Source: Cohnella phaseoli (GTDB lineage: Bacteria; Bacillota; Bacilli; Paenibacillales; Paenibacillaceae). Taken from it: a DNA stretch of 64,000 nt. The notes under the pieces are model-generated. The model made no database searches. It was given only the letters and a program-made list of their open reading frames with translations, and was not told the origin of the DNA. The stretch covers positions 1 to 64,000 of the forward strand of contig NZ_QRDZ01000002.1 in assembly GCF_003386235.1 (NCBI RefSeq), in the 5' to 3' direction. This document shows positions 17,604 to 27,285 of this stretch, one piece after another (position 1 is the first letter of the stretch; each line of letters opens with the position of its first letter). The position numbers were made by a program, and so were the translations under genes.

Positions 17604-19653
17604 GGAAGGTCACCTCCCGATAAATCTGCTCGATAAAATCGTAGAAATTATAAACTAGCCCGGACACAATCATCGCGAACACCCAAATAATCCCGATCGT
17701 GAACAGCGTCACGGACGCGTTCTTGAACGCTTCGGTGAAATCGAAGTTATGGATGACCTGCGTCATGACGAAGAACAGCACGATGATCCACACCCACATT
17801 GCCTGGCGGATCAAATCGATAACGATCCACTCCTCCAGCACGACGAAGTTGGTCAATATTGTCGTGGGTATCGTAATGACAATGTACGGAACGATAGCGA
17901 AGGCGCTTCCCTGAAGCACCTCCCGGAACCGGCCTTCGCCGCCCTTAACCGTACTGACCAGATAGTTGGCAATCACCCAGGTTAACCATGGCACGATCAT
18001 AAATGCCAGAGACAGCGGAAGGTTGTATTCGCCCAGGTCGAAGGGATAAGCGATAAAACCCGAAGCGAACACGGACCAGACATGAACGGCGACCGCCAGC
18101 GCAAGCAAAAAAACGATGACCGCGTAAGAAATATGGCGATCCTTCAACCGGTAAAAGCCGTTGTAGGGATGAACCATCAAATAAAGCGCGTCCCTTAGTT
18201 CGCCTGCATACTTTCGCACAAGCGGCGGCCATGTGCGCCTGCGTGCGAACAACGCCAAGCGGCGCGCTCCGAACGACAGTCCCCAGCTTCCGGCGATCAG
18301 TACGACAACCGCGAGCAGGAAGTTGTCTTTCAGCCACTCGTATCGGATGTACCAGTAAGCATCGGAATACCCTTTCGGGTCGTTCGACTGCTTGAAGTAA
18401 TCGAGCGCCGCGTCGTAATCCCCGTCGTGCAGGGCGATTTTGCCCAAGCCGTTGTAAGCGATGTTCAGCATGCCGTTCTGTCGGAGCACTTCCTCCCAAT
18501 ACGAACGACTCTGCTCGTAATCGCCCTCGAAATACAAATGCGATGCCGTCATATACGTATCGCCGAAGCTGGTTCTCTTGAACACCTGAATCAGGTTGGC
18601 CGCATTGTCCGCGACCCACAGCTCGTTGTTGCCGTTGATTGCAATGCTGCTGCCGTAATCGGCGATGCCGAGCTGGCGAGCGCTCTTCTGCGTCGAGCCG
18701 AAATAGAACACCGCCTCGCCCGTAGGATCGTAGACCGAGACGCTGATATCGCCGCTGCGGCTAAGCCCGTACAGGAAGCCGTTACTGTCGATCGCCGTAT
18801 CGATCAGATCGGGCTCGTCGAACGGCTTGTTGCGAAACGCGTCGAAGCCCCCGGCGTTCAGCTTCTTGATCTGGCCGTCGCTGGCCGTCCCGGAGCTGGT
18901 CGTAACCAGAAATCCGTCGTCCGCCAGCGTCGCATTCAGAATCGGATTCGGCTGCTTTGCGATCTCCTGGGCGAGCTGCTTCTCGTTCAGCAGCGCCCTT
19001 TTCACGCGATCCAACCAGCTCAGCTTCGCCTTGTTCGCCCCGAAAAAGCCGGTAAACTCCCCGTCCGGACTCATTCGGAGCAGACCGAGGAACGTATCCT
19101 TAACGACGATATACATGACGCCGCGCCGATCGGCAACGAGCTTGGTCGGATAGAAATGATAATCCGCCGCAAGCGCCGTCGCCTCCGGCTTCTTGAACTC
19201 GCGCGCGAAGCTCCCGTCCGGCGCGTAGAGCACGATCGACTGACCGCCCGTATTGGCGGCGTAGATCGTCCCGCCCGGCGCGACGAACACGCCCTCCGGC
19301 TGGGTCAGCTTGCCGGGCCCTTCTTCCTGCCCGATGCTGCGCACGTATTCGCCCTTCTCGTTCAATTCCACGATGCGGTCGTTGCCCGTATCGGCAATGA
19401 ACACATGATCGTTCTCCGCGATAAAAATATCGCTTGGCGAAGAGAACCCCCTCTCCACACCGTTCCCGTCGACGATCCGATCCGGCACATAAACCGGCTG
19501 CGTTCGAATCATGCCGGCGTTAAGATCGCTGTACCACGTAGAATACGGAAGCTGAGCCGAGGCCGGCTGGGGAACCGCCACCCCCGCCAACCCAAGCAGC
19601 AACAGCGCTGCCGCAACCTTAACGCCCCAGATCATCCGCTTGCGTCCGAGCAT
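17596..19653 (-). CDS. NHL-repeat / TPR / YIP1 membrane protein
   Basis: A 685-residue protein with signal peptide (ending PASA), extracellular NHL/SMP-30-like beta-propeller (about 60-370; repeated PSDIFIAENDHVFIADTGNDRIVELN and QPEGVFVAPGGTIYAANTG), one or two TPR-like helices (385-430; LYFEGDYEQSRSYWEEVL, ALDYFKQ), then a YIP1-like domain with about six membrane segments (440-680; RDALYLMVHPYNGFYRLK). Function unknown. Position between two permease pairs suggests it senses ligand outside the cell or scaffolds the transporter (inference). Conservative call: multi-domain membrane protein. Confidence 0.75.
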   Translation of the reverse strand: MLGRKRMIWGVKVAAALLLLGLAGVAVPQPASAQLPYSTWYSDLNAGMIRTQPVYVPDRIVDGNGVERGFSSPSDIFIAENDHVFIADTGNDRIVELNEKGEYVRSIGQEEGPGKLTQPEGVFVAPGGTIYAANTGGQSIVLYAPDGSFAREFKKPEATALAADYHFYPTKLVADRRGVMYIVVKDTFLGLLRMSPDGEFTGFFGANKAKLSWLDRVKRALLNEKQLAQEIAKQPNPILNATLADDGFLVTTSSGTASDGQIKKLNAGGFDAFRNKPFDEPDLIDTAIDSNGFLYGLSRSGDISVSVYDPTGEAVFYFGSTQKSARQLGIADYGSSIAINGNNELWVADNAANLIQVFKRTSFGDTYMTASHLYFEGDYEQSRSYWEEVLRQNGMLNIAYNGLGKIALHDGDYDAALDYFKQSNDPKGYSDAYWYIRYEWLKDNFLLAVVVLIAGSWGLSFGARRLALFARRRTWPPLVRKYAGELRDALYLMVHPYNGFYRLKDRHISYAVIVFLLALAVAVHVWSVFASGFIAYPFDLGEYNLPLSLAFMIVPWLTWVIANYLVSTVKGGEGRFREVLQGSAFAIVPYIVITIPTTILTNFVVLEEWIVIDLIRQAMWVWIIVLFFVMTQVIHNFDFTEAFKNASVTLFTIGIIWVFAMIVSGLVYNFYDFIEQIYREVTFRA

Positions 19654-19680
19654 CCGTGTCCCCCCTCTCTGTCCTCTTGT

Positions 19681-20538
19681 TCATTTCACGCCCGAATGCA
19701 GCATCGTTTGAATCATTTTTCGTTGGAAGAGCAAGAAGATGATCAGGTTCGGCACGAACATGAGCAGCCCGATTGCGGCGGCGACGCTGACCTGCGCCGT
19801 TCCGGGAATGTTCTGCGTCATCGCTTCCGCATAATAGGAAAGCGTCTTCATCGTTTCCTTTGTCATATACAAGGAGGAAGCTTCTACATCCATGTACACC
19901 AGTTGGAACGTGATAATCCCCGCGGTGGCGACGGCAGGCGACGTCAACGGAATGATAATCTTGATAAAAATGTACATATCCGGCGCGCCGTCCAGCTTGG
20001 CCGCTTCGATCAGCGAATTGGGAATTTGGTCGATAAACTGCTTCATCAGAAACACCGCCACCGGCGATGCCAGAAACGGAAGCACATGAGCCAAGTACGT
20101 ATCCTTGAGCCCGAGTCCGCTGACGATCAAATAGCGCGGAATCGACACTGTCTCCGGCGTAAACATGAGCGCGATCATCACCGCTCCCATAATAAACGCC
20201 TTGAAGTGGAAACGATGCTTGGATAACACGTAGCCGGCCATCGTGCTGACGACAATGACCGCCAAAGTTGTCGCCGTTGCAATGACGACGCTGTTAAACA
20301 AGTAGCGGCTGAACGGCACGACGCCTGCGGCGCTGTGCAGAAACAGCTGCTCGAAATTGTACATTGTCGGTTGCTGCACGAAAATTCTCGGCGGAAACAC
20401 GAACATCTCGTTCAGAGGCTTAAAGGCGTTGTTGACGAGAAAAATGATCGGCAGCAGCATAAAAATTCCGATCGCCGCCAGGAATGCAATCAGCAGCAGG
20501 CGCGACGGAGCGAACCGTCTGCGGAGGGACAGCAGCAT
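19681..20538 (-). CDS. Carbohydrate ABC transporter permease, MalG type (pair 1)
   Basis: A 285-residue, six-segment permease with the coupling motif EAAKLDGAPDMYIFIKIIIPLTSPA. The ATG directly abuts the preceding TAG stop, with AAGGAGG inside the upstream gene. A 27-base gap containing GAGGGGGG precedes the next gene, so the operon continues. Confidence 0.92.
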   Translation of the reverse strand: MLLSLRRRFAPSRLLLIAFLAAIGIFMLLPIIFLVNNAFKPLNEMFVFPPRIFVQQPTMYNFEQLFLHSAAGVVPFSRYLFNSVVIATATTLAVIVVSTMAGYVLSKHRFHFKAFIMGAVMIALMFTPETVSIPRYLIVSGLGLKDTYLAHVLPFLASPVAVFLMKQFIDQIPNSLIEAAKLDGAPDMYIFIKIIIPLTSPAVATAGIITFQLVYMDVEASSLYMTKETMKTLSYYAEAMTQNIPGTAQVSVAAAIGLLMFVPNLIIFLLFQRKMIQTMLHSGVK

Positions 20539-21519
20539 CTATTCATCCTCCTTCGTGCCGAACAGCTTGTAGCTCAGCCTCATAATGCCGTAGCTCATCA
20601 GGAGCAGCACGACCGACAGCGCCGAAGCGTAGCCCCACTCGTATCTGAGAAAGGCGTAATCGTAAATATGATTGTTGATCACATGGCCGGCGTATTGCGG
20701 CGTAATCGCCATCCCAGAGAGCCCGCTGGAGATGCTTCCCGCCTTGATCGCGCCGACAATCGCCATCACTGCGCTGAACAACATCTGCGGCTTCATGCTC
20801 GGAATCGTAATGTAATACACTTCCTGCAACTTACTTTTAACTCCATCGATTCGTCCCGCCTCGTACAGCTCGGTATTAACCGTCTGAAGTCCGCCGAGCA
20901 TGGCCAGGAAGCCGACGCCCATATTCGTCCACAGCGTCACGATGATCATAAAAGTCATCAAATATTTCGGGTCCTGCAGCCACAGCTGCGGAGATTCGAT
21001 CAGTCCCAGACTCAGCAAAATGCTATTCAAATAGCCGACGCTGTCCCCGCTGAACGCCGCCGTCCACACCATCGTCAGCGCAACCGACGTCGCCATAATG
21101 GACGGCGCGTACACCGCTAGCGAGAAATAGTTGCGGATGCTTTGCGGGAGTTGATGAATGAGCCAGGCGAAGACAAAGGACAGAATGTACCCGCCCGGCC
21201 CTACGACGATGGAGAACTTCAGCGTATTGGGAATCGTATGCTTCATAAATACGACGTCCTGCGTAAACATATAGATGAAGTTGCTGATCCCGATAAAACG
21301 CGGAAACTCAAAGCCGTTAAACGAGGTCAAGCTGAGCAGCATCGCCAACGCCACCGGAACGATGATGAACAGCGTAAAGCTGAGCAGGAACGGCGCCAGA
21401 AACAAGTACGACATTCGTTCCGCCCAAATTTCGCGCAGGAAAAGAACGATACGAGCCTTATAGCCGTTAGGCGCGGACGGGCGGCGGACGGCAGCTTCAA
21501 TTCGGGTCACGGATTTCAC
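20539..21519 (-). CDS. Sugar ABC transporter permease, MalF type (pair 1)
   Basis: A 326-residue permease with six membrane segments and the coupling motif EAGRIDGVKSKLQEVYYITIPSMKPQ. The GTG start overlaps the stop of the solute-binding fusion by four bases (GTGA); GGAGTG lies four bases upstream. Forms the channel with the following MalG-type permease. Confidence 0.92.
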   Translation of the reverse strand: MKSVTRIEAAVRRPSAPNGYKARIVLFLREIWAERMSYLFLAPFLLSFTLFIIVPVALAMLLSLTSFNGFEFPRFIGISNFIYMFTQDVVFMKHTIPNTLKFSIVVGPGGYILSFVFAWLIHQLPQSIRNYFSLAVYAPSIMATSVALTMVWTAAFSGDSVGYLNSILLSLGLIESPQLWLQDPKYLMTFMIIVTLWTNMGVGFLAMLGGLQTVNTELYEAGRIDGVKSKLQEVYYITIPSMKPQMLFSAVMAIVGAIKAGSISSGLSGMAITPQYAGHVINNHIYDYAFLRYEWGYASALSVVLLLMSYGIMRLSYKLFGTKEDE

Positions 21520-24509
21520 GGCGCACTCCTCTCATAGGGTTTGTCATAGGGCGGAACGATTAAGCCGCCTCCGGACGCAATGCCCAGTTCTTCCTGCTTG
21601 CGCATCATTTCCCGAGCCAGCGATCTCTCCGACTGTTCAAGCGCCTCCCGCGCCGGCATTTGACCGACGACCGTATTGTTCCAGGCGAACTCGATCTCTC
21701 TCGCCAAATAATAGTAGCCCGGCACGTAAGGCATGTTCTTGACCCATCTGTCCTGCTCGTTCAGTGCGGCCAGATCCTCCTCCGGCCACGGAATCGTCTG
21801 CATCGCCTCCAGGTTTGCCGTGTTCCAGCGATAGGCTATGCCTGCGAACGATTCGATATCGTTGCTGAATCGGCTCTGCACGTCGGCCGACGTCCACCAT
21901 TCGATAAATTTCCAGGCCTCTTCCTTCCGCTCGCTCTTCTTCAGCATCATCAGCGACGAAGGCTCCTGTATACGCGCCAGCGATTCGTTATGCGACCATC
22001 TGGCTACCGTCCCGTCCGGCTGCTTGATCCCGGGGAGCGGCACCATTTTCCACTTGCCTTCGATTTCGGGCGCTCCGATGACCAGTTGCACATACATATC
22101 AAAATCGGCCACGCCGATCGGAATGTCGCCGTTGCGGAAGTGATGAATAAAGACGGGAATATCCTTCGGAAGATTGTATTTGCGATACCAGTCGGTCCAG
22201 CGCTTAAAGGCGGCTATTCCTTCCTCGGAGGTCAGAGCGGGCTGCATGCCGTTCGTCTCGTAAAATTCGGCTCCCTGCTGGTAGAACGGAATATGAAAAT
22301 TCCTCTTCGGCAAATTAAACGTCAGTCCGTTCTCCTGAAGCGTCGGGAGCAGGCGTTCAACGTCGTCCCACGTATCCGGCGGCTGCAAGCCTAAATCCTC
22401 AAAAATGTCCGAGCGGTAAAACATCATATAGTAGTTTTGCGTTTCGGGCAGACCGTAAACGTTCCCCGTATATTGATAGGATCGCATCAAGCCAGGATTA
22501 AAACGCCCGAACACCTCCTCGAAGCCGGGGTAACCGCTCAAGCTCTCGGCCGCACCGCGCATCGCGAAGTCTACCGGAGTTTCCAGCGGAACGCCCAACG
22601 CCACGTCCGGCTGATCGCCGGCCACGTTGCCGAGCAGCAGCACGTTCGTATTCGGCATCAGGTTGATGTTCACTTGAATGCCGGTTTGCGGCGTGAAATC
22701 CTGCTGCACCATCAGCTCCAGCAGATCGACGTAATCCTTGCCCCGCTGTACCCATACGGTCAACGCATCCTCATCGTCCGTATCATTCGTATCGTATTGT
22801 TGGAAAAACGAACGGAAAAAGTCGGTCGCGGCATAGCGCGCCTTGCTCCAAGAGTCGGGAGACTTCAAACCGGGATCGGCGTCGGGCGTGCGGACGACCA
22901 GGTAGTCCAGCTCCAGCGCCTGCGATTCGATCGTCTGAATCCACGTATTGAGACTCGTGCGCACCGTTCCGAATTCCGCTAGGCGGTTCGGAATATCGTT
23001 AAAATGATCGAGCATCCGCTGCAGCCTGTCGGCGTTCACGCGCAGCGCCGTTACCGCATCGGTATTCGCTTGGTTCAGCCCGTTCAAGTAATCGCAGACG
23101 GCCAGCAGCCTTTCGATCAGCTCGCGAAGCTCCGACTCCAGCTGCGGGTCGTACTTGCGCAAATCCCATGTGCGAGCCATATCCACGTTCTGGTCGCTGC
23201 CGTAGCCATAGTTGCCGGTAATCGCGCGAACACTCCGTTCCATCTCCAGCAGCCGTTCTCCGATGTCGAGCAGCGATTCGGCGGCCGGACGAACGGCCGA
23301 AGCGTCGACCGCCATCTCGATCAGATGCTTGCCCTCGGTCAAATAAAACTGATAAGGTCGCCCCTCTTCGTCCGCGATGGCGGCGATTTCGAACCCTTTG
23401 TTAGGCACGAACCGATAGCTTTGCATTTCCCTGAACGGAGTCTCGCCGTCGATCAGCACCGTCCGATAGGCGCTCGACTTGCCGTTATAGCCTTGATAAT
23501 ATTTCACGTCGATCGCATAGTAGCCTGCTCGAGGCACCGACACCTCCCATCCGATCCGGTCTCCGGGCTTGGTCCAGCTCGTTCCGCCGATGGCGTTGTA
23601 GACGATTTTCCCTCGCGGATCGGGAGAGATATAAGGCTCGGACCTGCTCTGCAGTTGAATGGCCACGGAAGATTTGAACGCGTAGCGTTCCGCTTCGACG
23701 ATGCTGTGCCAAGGCTCTCCGCCGCTCGCAGCGACAGCATGCTCCTGCGCGTATTCCGCATACGACGGCGTCCGGAGCGGCGCGGCGAGCCGAATCGAAT
23801 GAAGCGACAGCGCTCCTTGCCCCGCATCCAGACGCAGCCTATGCTCTCCGGCAGTCAGCGCCCAGCGTAGCGGTTCGGAGCTGACCGCGTAATTCGTCGC
23901 CCGTTCGGTACGCCATTCCGTCAATTCGACCTGTACGGGACGAATCTCGTTGCCGATCGCATTGCGCTCGTATGGATACAAGCTGTCTTTCCATAACCGA
24001 TCAAAGCTCACGCGCTCGGCTTCGGCGAACGGATACGTACCGTCGATTCGAATGCCGCGCACCGGAGGCGCGAAGCCCCCTTTCAACGGGGCGTAGACCA
24101 GTTCAAGCTCGTAGATTCCGTCGCGAGGCGCTTCGATACGCCATTCGACCCATCCGCGCGAACTGTTCCAATCGAGCACCTCCGCCCCTTGCGCCGGATC
24201 GCGGCGGCGTTCGAGCTGCGTCTCCGGGGCCGCCGCCGCATAGTCGACCGCCATGATGGACGCTTCAACGCCCTCGGCGGTTTTCGACGCCGCATACCGT
24301 TCGCTCCGCATCCATTGCGTGTAGGAGAGAGCCGCATCCGCGCCGTCTGCGCCATCCGTACCGCCGATGCCGGATAGCACTCGCTCCGCATCAAAGACGG
24401 GATATGCCTGCTGCTCGTCGGAGCCGGATCTCCACAGCAGCGCAAGCGCGGCGCCAAGCAGAACAATACCTCCTGCGAAGGCGAGCGTCCGCATTTTTTT
24501 CCCGCTCAC
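21516..24509 (-). CDS. Membrane-anchored solute-binding protein fused to tandem sugar-binding-like domains
   Basis: 997 residues, about twice the usual length for a sugar-binding protein. An N-terminal membrane segment (about 8-26) has no lipobox cysteine. Then come two beta-sandwich regions resembling CBM35/CBM6-type modules (about 60-250 and 262-400; WVEWRIEAPRDGIYELELVYAP and RIGWEVSVPRAGYYAIDVKYYQG are equivalent strands), a helical linker (405-550), and a family-1 solute-binding domain (560-960; VYGLPETQNYYMMFYRSDIFEDLGLQPPDTWDDV, ERKEEAWKFIEWWTS). GTG start overlaps the ATPase stop by four bases. Likely captures a large glycan at the surface and passes fragments to pair 1 permeases (inference). 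Confidence 0.82.
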   Translation of the reverse strand: MSGKKMRTLAFAGGIVLLGAALALLWRSGSDEQQAYPVFDAERVLSGIGGTDGADGADAALSYTQWMRSERYAASKTAEGVEASIMAVDYAAAAPETQLERRRDPAQGAEVLDWNSSRGWVEWRIEAPRDGIYELELVYAPLKGGFAPPVRGIRIDGTYPFAEAERVSFDRLWKDSLYPYERNAIGNEIRPVQVELTEWRTERATNYAVSSEPLRWALTAGEHRLRLDAGQGALSLHSIRLAAPLRTPSYAEYAQEHAVAASGGEPWHSIVEAERYAFKSSVAIQLQSRSEPYISPDPRGKIVYNAIGGTSWTKPGDRIGWEVSVPRAGYYAIDVKYYQGYNGKSSAYRTVLIDGETPFREMQSYRFVPNKGFEIAAIADEEGRPYQFYLTEGKHLIEMAVDASAVRPAAESLLDIGERLLEMERSVRAITGNYGYGSDQNVDMARTWDLRKYDPQLESELRELIERLLAVCDYLNGLNQANTDAVTALRVNADRLQRMLDHFNDIPNRLAEFGTVRTSLNTWIQTIESQALELDYLVVRTPDADPGLKSPDSWSKARYAATDFFRSFFQQYDTNDTDDEDALTVWVQRGKDYVDLLELMVQQDFTPQTGIQVNINLMPNTNVLLLGNVAGDQPDVALGVPLETPVDFAMRGAAESLSGYPGFEEVFGRFNPGLMRSYQYTGNVYGLPETQNYYMMFYRSDIFEDLGLQPPDTWDDVERLLPTLQENGLTFNLPKRNFHIPFYQQGAEFYETNGMQPALTSEEGIAAFKRWTDWYRKYNLPKDIPVFIHHFRNGDIPIGVADFDMYVQLVIGAPEIEGKWKMVPLPGIKQPDGTVARWSHNESLARIQEPSSLMMLKKSERKEEAWKFIEWWTSADVQSRFSNDIESFAGIAYRWNTANLEAMQTIPWPEEDLAALNEQDRWVKNMPYVPGYYYLAREIEFAWNNTVVGQMPAREALEQSERSLAREMMRKQEELGIASGGGLIVPPYDKPYERSAP

Positions 24510-25639
24510 GGCCGATCTCCTTCCCGCGAAGCCAGCGACAAACCGCTGTCGCGATCGAAGAAATGGGCCTTATCCATGCGAACGACAAACGTCGCCGAGT
24601 CTCCCGGCACGATCGGTGTATGCGCTTCCGCGCGCGCGGTCAAGCTCTCCTCGCCCATGCGCGCATACAGATACGTGTTCGAGCCGAGCGGCTCCCTCAT
24701 ATAAACGGAAGCGTTGACGCTCCACTCCAGATAGCGCTCGACGGCCTCCGGTTCGCTGAGTACGTACTCCGGACGAATGCCGAGCACGACCGAACGCAGA
24801 TTGCCTTCCGCAGAGCGAATACGAGGAAAGTAAAATTCCGGGATGCTCAGCTCCAGACGTTTGCTGCGGAAGTAATAGGCGTCGTCGATTGCTACGATCG
24901 ATCCGGGGATGAAGTTCATCTGCGGCGTGCCGATAAATCCGGCCACGAACAGATTGCGCGGCTCGTCGTACAATTGCTGCGGCGGGGCGACCTGCTGAAT
25001 CCGGCCGTCCTTCATGACGACGATCCGCGTCCCCATCGTCATCGCTTCCGTCTGATCGTGTGTGACGTATACCATCGTCGTCTGCAGCTCCTTGTGCAGA
25101 CGGCTGATCTCCATCCGCGTCTGCGTCCGCAGCTTCGCGTCCAGATTGGATAACGGCTCATCCATCAGGAATACCTGAGGCTCGCGGACAAGCGCGCGCC
25201 CGAGAGCGACGCGCTGCTTCTGACCGCCGGATAGCTGGCTGGGCTTCTTCGTCAGAAAGTGGGCGATTTCCAGCATCTTCGCCGTCCGGTTCACGCGCAG
25301 CTCGATCTCGCTCTTAGCTACCTTATGAAGCTGAAGGCCCAGCGCCATATTTTCGAAGACGGTCAGATTCGGATACAGCGCATAGTTTTGGAACACCATG
25401 GCGATGTCGCGATTTTTCGGCGAGACGAAATTCATCAGCCTTCCGTCTATGTAGATATCGCCTTCGGACACCTCCTCCAGACCCGCGAGCATGCGCAAGG
25501 TCGTCGATTTGCCGCAGCCGGACGGGCCGACCATGACCAGGAACTCCCCGTCCGCGACGTCCAGATGAAAATCGTTGACCGCCGGATCCGGCTCCCCTTT
25601 GTAATATTTGTACACATGATCGAACGTTACGTTCCCCAT
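24506..25639 (-). CDS. Sugar ABC transporter ATPase, MsmX/UgpC/MalK type
   Basis: A 377-residue ATPase. Walker A GPSGCGKST (38-46), Q-loop Q84, signature LSGGQ (136-140), Walker B VFLMDE (156-161), switch His194, then a C-terminal OB-fold regulatory domain (about 235-370; VVLGIRPEYVL). It energises sugar uptake from the cytoplasmic face. In Firmicutes one such ATPase often serves several permease pairs, so it could drive both pairs of this operon. First gene of the operon. Confidence 0.95.
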   Translation of the reverse strand: MGNVTFDHVYKYYKGEPDPAVNDFHLDVADGEFLVMVGPSGCGKSTTLRMLAGLEEVSEGDIYIDGRLMNFVSPKNRDIAMVFQNYALYPNLTVFENMALGLQLHKVAKSEIELRVNRTAKMLEIAHFLTKKPSQLSGGQKQRVALGRALVREPQVFLMDEPLSNLDAKLRTQTRMEISRLHKELQTTMVYVTHDQTEAMTMGTRIVVMKDGRIQQVAPPQQLYDEPRNLFVAGFIGTPQMNFIPGSIVAIDDAYYFRSKRLELSIPEFYFPRIRSAEGNLRSVVLGIRPEYVLSEPEAVERYLEWSVNASVYMREPLGSNTYLYARMGEESLTARAEAHTPIVPGDSATFVVRMDKAHFFDRDSGLSLASREGDRP

Positions 25640-25667
25640 TTCATCTTACCCCCGCGAGCAAAATATG

Positions 25668-25682
25668 TTGAAAACGTTTCAA
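25668..25682. promoter_or_regulatory. LacI/CcpA-type operator candidate
   Basis: TTGAAAACGTTTCAA is a near-perfect palindrome of the LacI-family kind, 29 bases upstream of the ATPase start. It differs from the strict cre consensus by one missing base, so it may be bound by CcpA or another LacI-type protein. Confidence 0.45.
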
Positions 25683-25765
25683 GTACGTGAAATAATGATA
25701 ACAAATAAAAATCGGATCGTAAACAGATATGCCCATCATTTTATTTCGTATGTGAATTATATTCC

Positions 25766-25793
25766 TTGACATGAAAATGTTCCATGTTACAAT
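25766..25793 (+). promoter_or_regulatory. SigA promoter of the solute-binding protein/RidA pair
   Basis: Perfect TTGACA (25766-25771), 16-base spacer, TACAAT (25788-25793). The palindrome ATTTCGTATGTGAAT (25743-25757) just upstream resembles the IclR-type sites at 8.8 kb. Confidence 0.7.
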
Positions 25794-25887
25794 CTAAGCA
25801 TGATAACCCTTTCAAGGATCAGGCCGCCGCACGGCTCTGTGCGCAAACGAGAGCTTCATTATTATCCTATTCAGGGAGTGTCCGCCG

Positions 25888-27261
25888 ATGAAATTGAGGA
25901 AAAGGTTAGTCCGAAGTTATCGCATGGCCAGCTTGATCGCGGTAATCGCATTGCTGCCGCTGCTTGCCGCATGTTCGGGCGGAGGCTCGGAGGGAACGCC
26001 CTCATCGTCCGCCTCCAGTCCGCCGCCAAGCGCGTCGGAGCCGTCAAGCGAGACGCCTGCAGCGGAACGAGACCCCGTTACTTTAACCGTGCTGGCTTGG
26101 TTTATCGGACCGAACCAAGCTCTATTCGACAAATTCCATGAAATGTATCCGTGGATCACGATCGAAGCGAATACGAATATCGATAAAGCGGTCGTCAACA
26201 ACGTTATCGCCGGAGAGAAGGCGGATCTCGTCTTCCTCGACGCAGGTTTGTCGCAGTGGCTGTCGGGCGATCTGCTGGAGGAGCTGTCTCCCTATATCGA
26301 GAAGGATCCTCGGATTCAAGGGACCGTTATGCCGGATGGCTTCCTGGAGGCGTTCCGAACCGGCGGCAAGCAATGGGTGCTTCCTTATTCCGACATTCCG
26401 ATGTGGGTTGTCGTCAACAAGGAGATGCTTCATAAATACGGCTTAGAGATGCCCGGCAACGACTGGACCTACGACGATTTTCTCGAGCTGGCCAAGCAAG
26501 CGACGGACTCCGCCGCCAACGATTGGGGCGTTAGCGGAATGGTCGACGAATTTACGAATATGCTGGCCATGGCCAACGGCAGCGCGCCGAACTACCGTTA
26601 TATGAATGAGGACAGAAGCTTAAGCCTTGCGAATACGCCGGCCGTACTGGAGGACTTGAAGTGGTCCCAGGAGTTAACGACGAAGTGGCACGTGCGGCCA
26701 AGCGATCTCGAACGAGAAAAGCTCGGCATGCAGGGAGATCCCGTCGAAGTGTTCCTGCAGGGCAACTCGCTGTTTACGCTTGGAGCCGATTGGAACCTGG
26801 AGACGCTCAAGAAGGCCGACTTCGAATGGGATGTGCTGCCGATGCCCGTTGGCAAAGCCAAGCAAGCAACCATTCACCAGACCGGGCTGATCGCCATTCC
26901 GAAAGCGTCCAAATATAAGGAAGAAGCTTTCCTGTATCTCAGCTTCCTCTTCAGCAAAGAAGCGCAAAAGGTCATGATCGAGAACGGAAGCGGCGCTTGG
27001 GTGCAGGATCAGGAGCTCCACGACTACTATGCTCAGGTTCCTGTATGGCAGGGCAAAAATATCGACGCCGTTCGCCGCAGCTCCGAAATTTGCTGTTATT
27101 CGCCCGACCCGAGCGTCGCGGACCTCGTGACGTTGGTCGACACCGTCAATGGACCGATCGCCGGCATGATTACGAAGGGCGGAGATTTCAGCAGCAGAAT
27201 TCCCGCCGTTGAAGCCTACAATCTGAAAGCGGCGGAAACCAGAAAAGCGCTTGGCTGGTAA
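25888..27261 (+). CDS. Extracellular solute-binding lipoprotein
   Basis: 457 residues, lipobox LLAAC (Cys29), a Ser/Pro-rich linker (30-65), then a family-1 sugar-binding domain (VTLTVLAWFIGPNQALFDKFHEMYPWITIEANTN, WVLPYSDIPMWVVVNKEMLHKYGLEMPGNDWTYDDFLELA, PKASKYKEEAFLYLSFLFSKEAQ). GGGAGTG precedes the ATG. Divergent from the eight-gene operon and the third binding protein around it; it could deliver substrate to either permease pair. Followed after 24 bases by a RidA gene, probably co-transcribed. Confidence 0.9.
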   Translation: MKLRKRLVRSYRMASLIAVIALLPLLAACSGGGSEGTPSSSASSPPPSASEPSSETPAAERDPVTLTVLAWFIGPNQALFDKFHEMYPWITIEANTNIDKAVVNNVIAGEKADLVFLDAGLSQWLSGDLLEELSPYIEKDPRIQGTVMPDGFLEAFRTGGKQWVLPYSDIPMWVVVNKEMLHKYGLEMPGNDWTYDDFLELAKQATDSAANDWGVSGMVDEFTNMLAMANGSAPNYRYMNEDRSLSLANTPAVLEDLKWSQELTTKWHVRPSDLEREKLGMQGDPVEVFLQGNSLFTLGADWNLETLKKADFEWDVLPMPVGKAKQATIHQTGLIAIPKASKYKEEAFLYLSFLFSKEAQKVMIENGSGAWVQDQELHDYYAQVPVWQGKNIDAVRRSSEICCYSPDPSVADLVTLVDTVNGPIAGMITKGGDFSSRIPAVEAYNLKAAETRKALGW

Positions 27262-27285
27262 AATATCGGGGGAGGAACGGCTCTG

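Noticed and set aside
18427..20226. 599-codon open frame on the plus strand
   Set aside because: Spans two well-supported minus-strand genes and has shadow-type composition rich in Arg and His.
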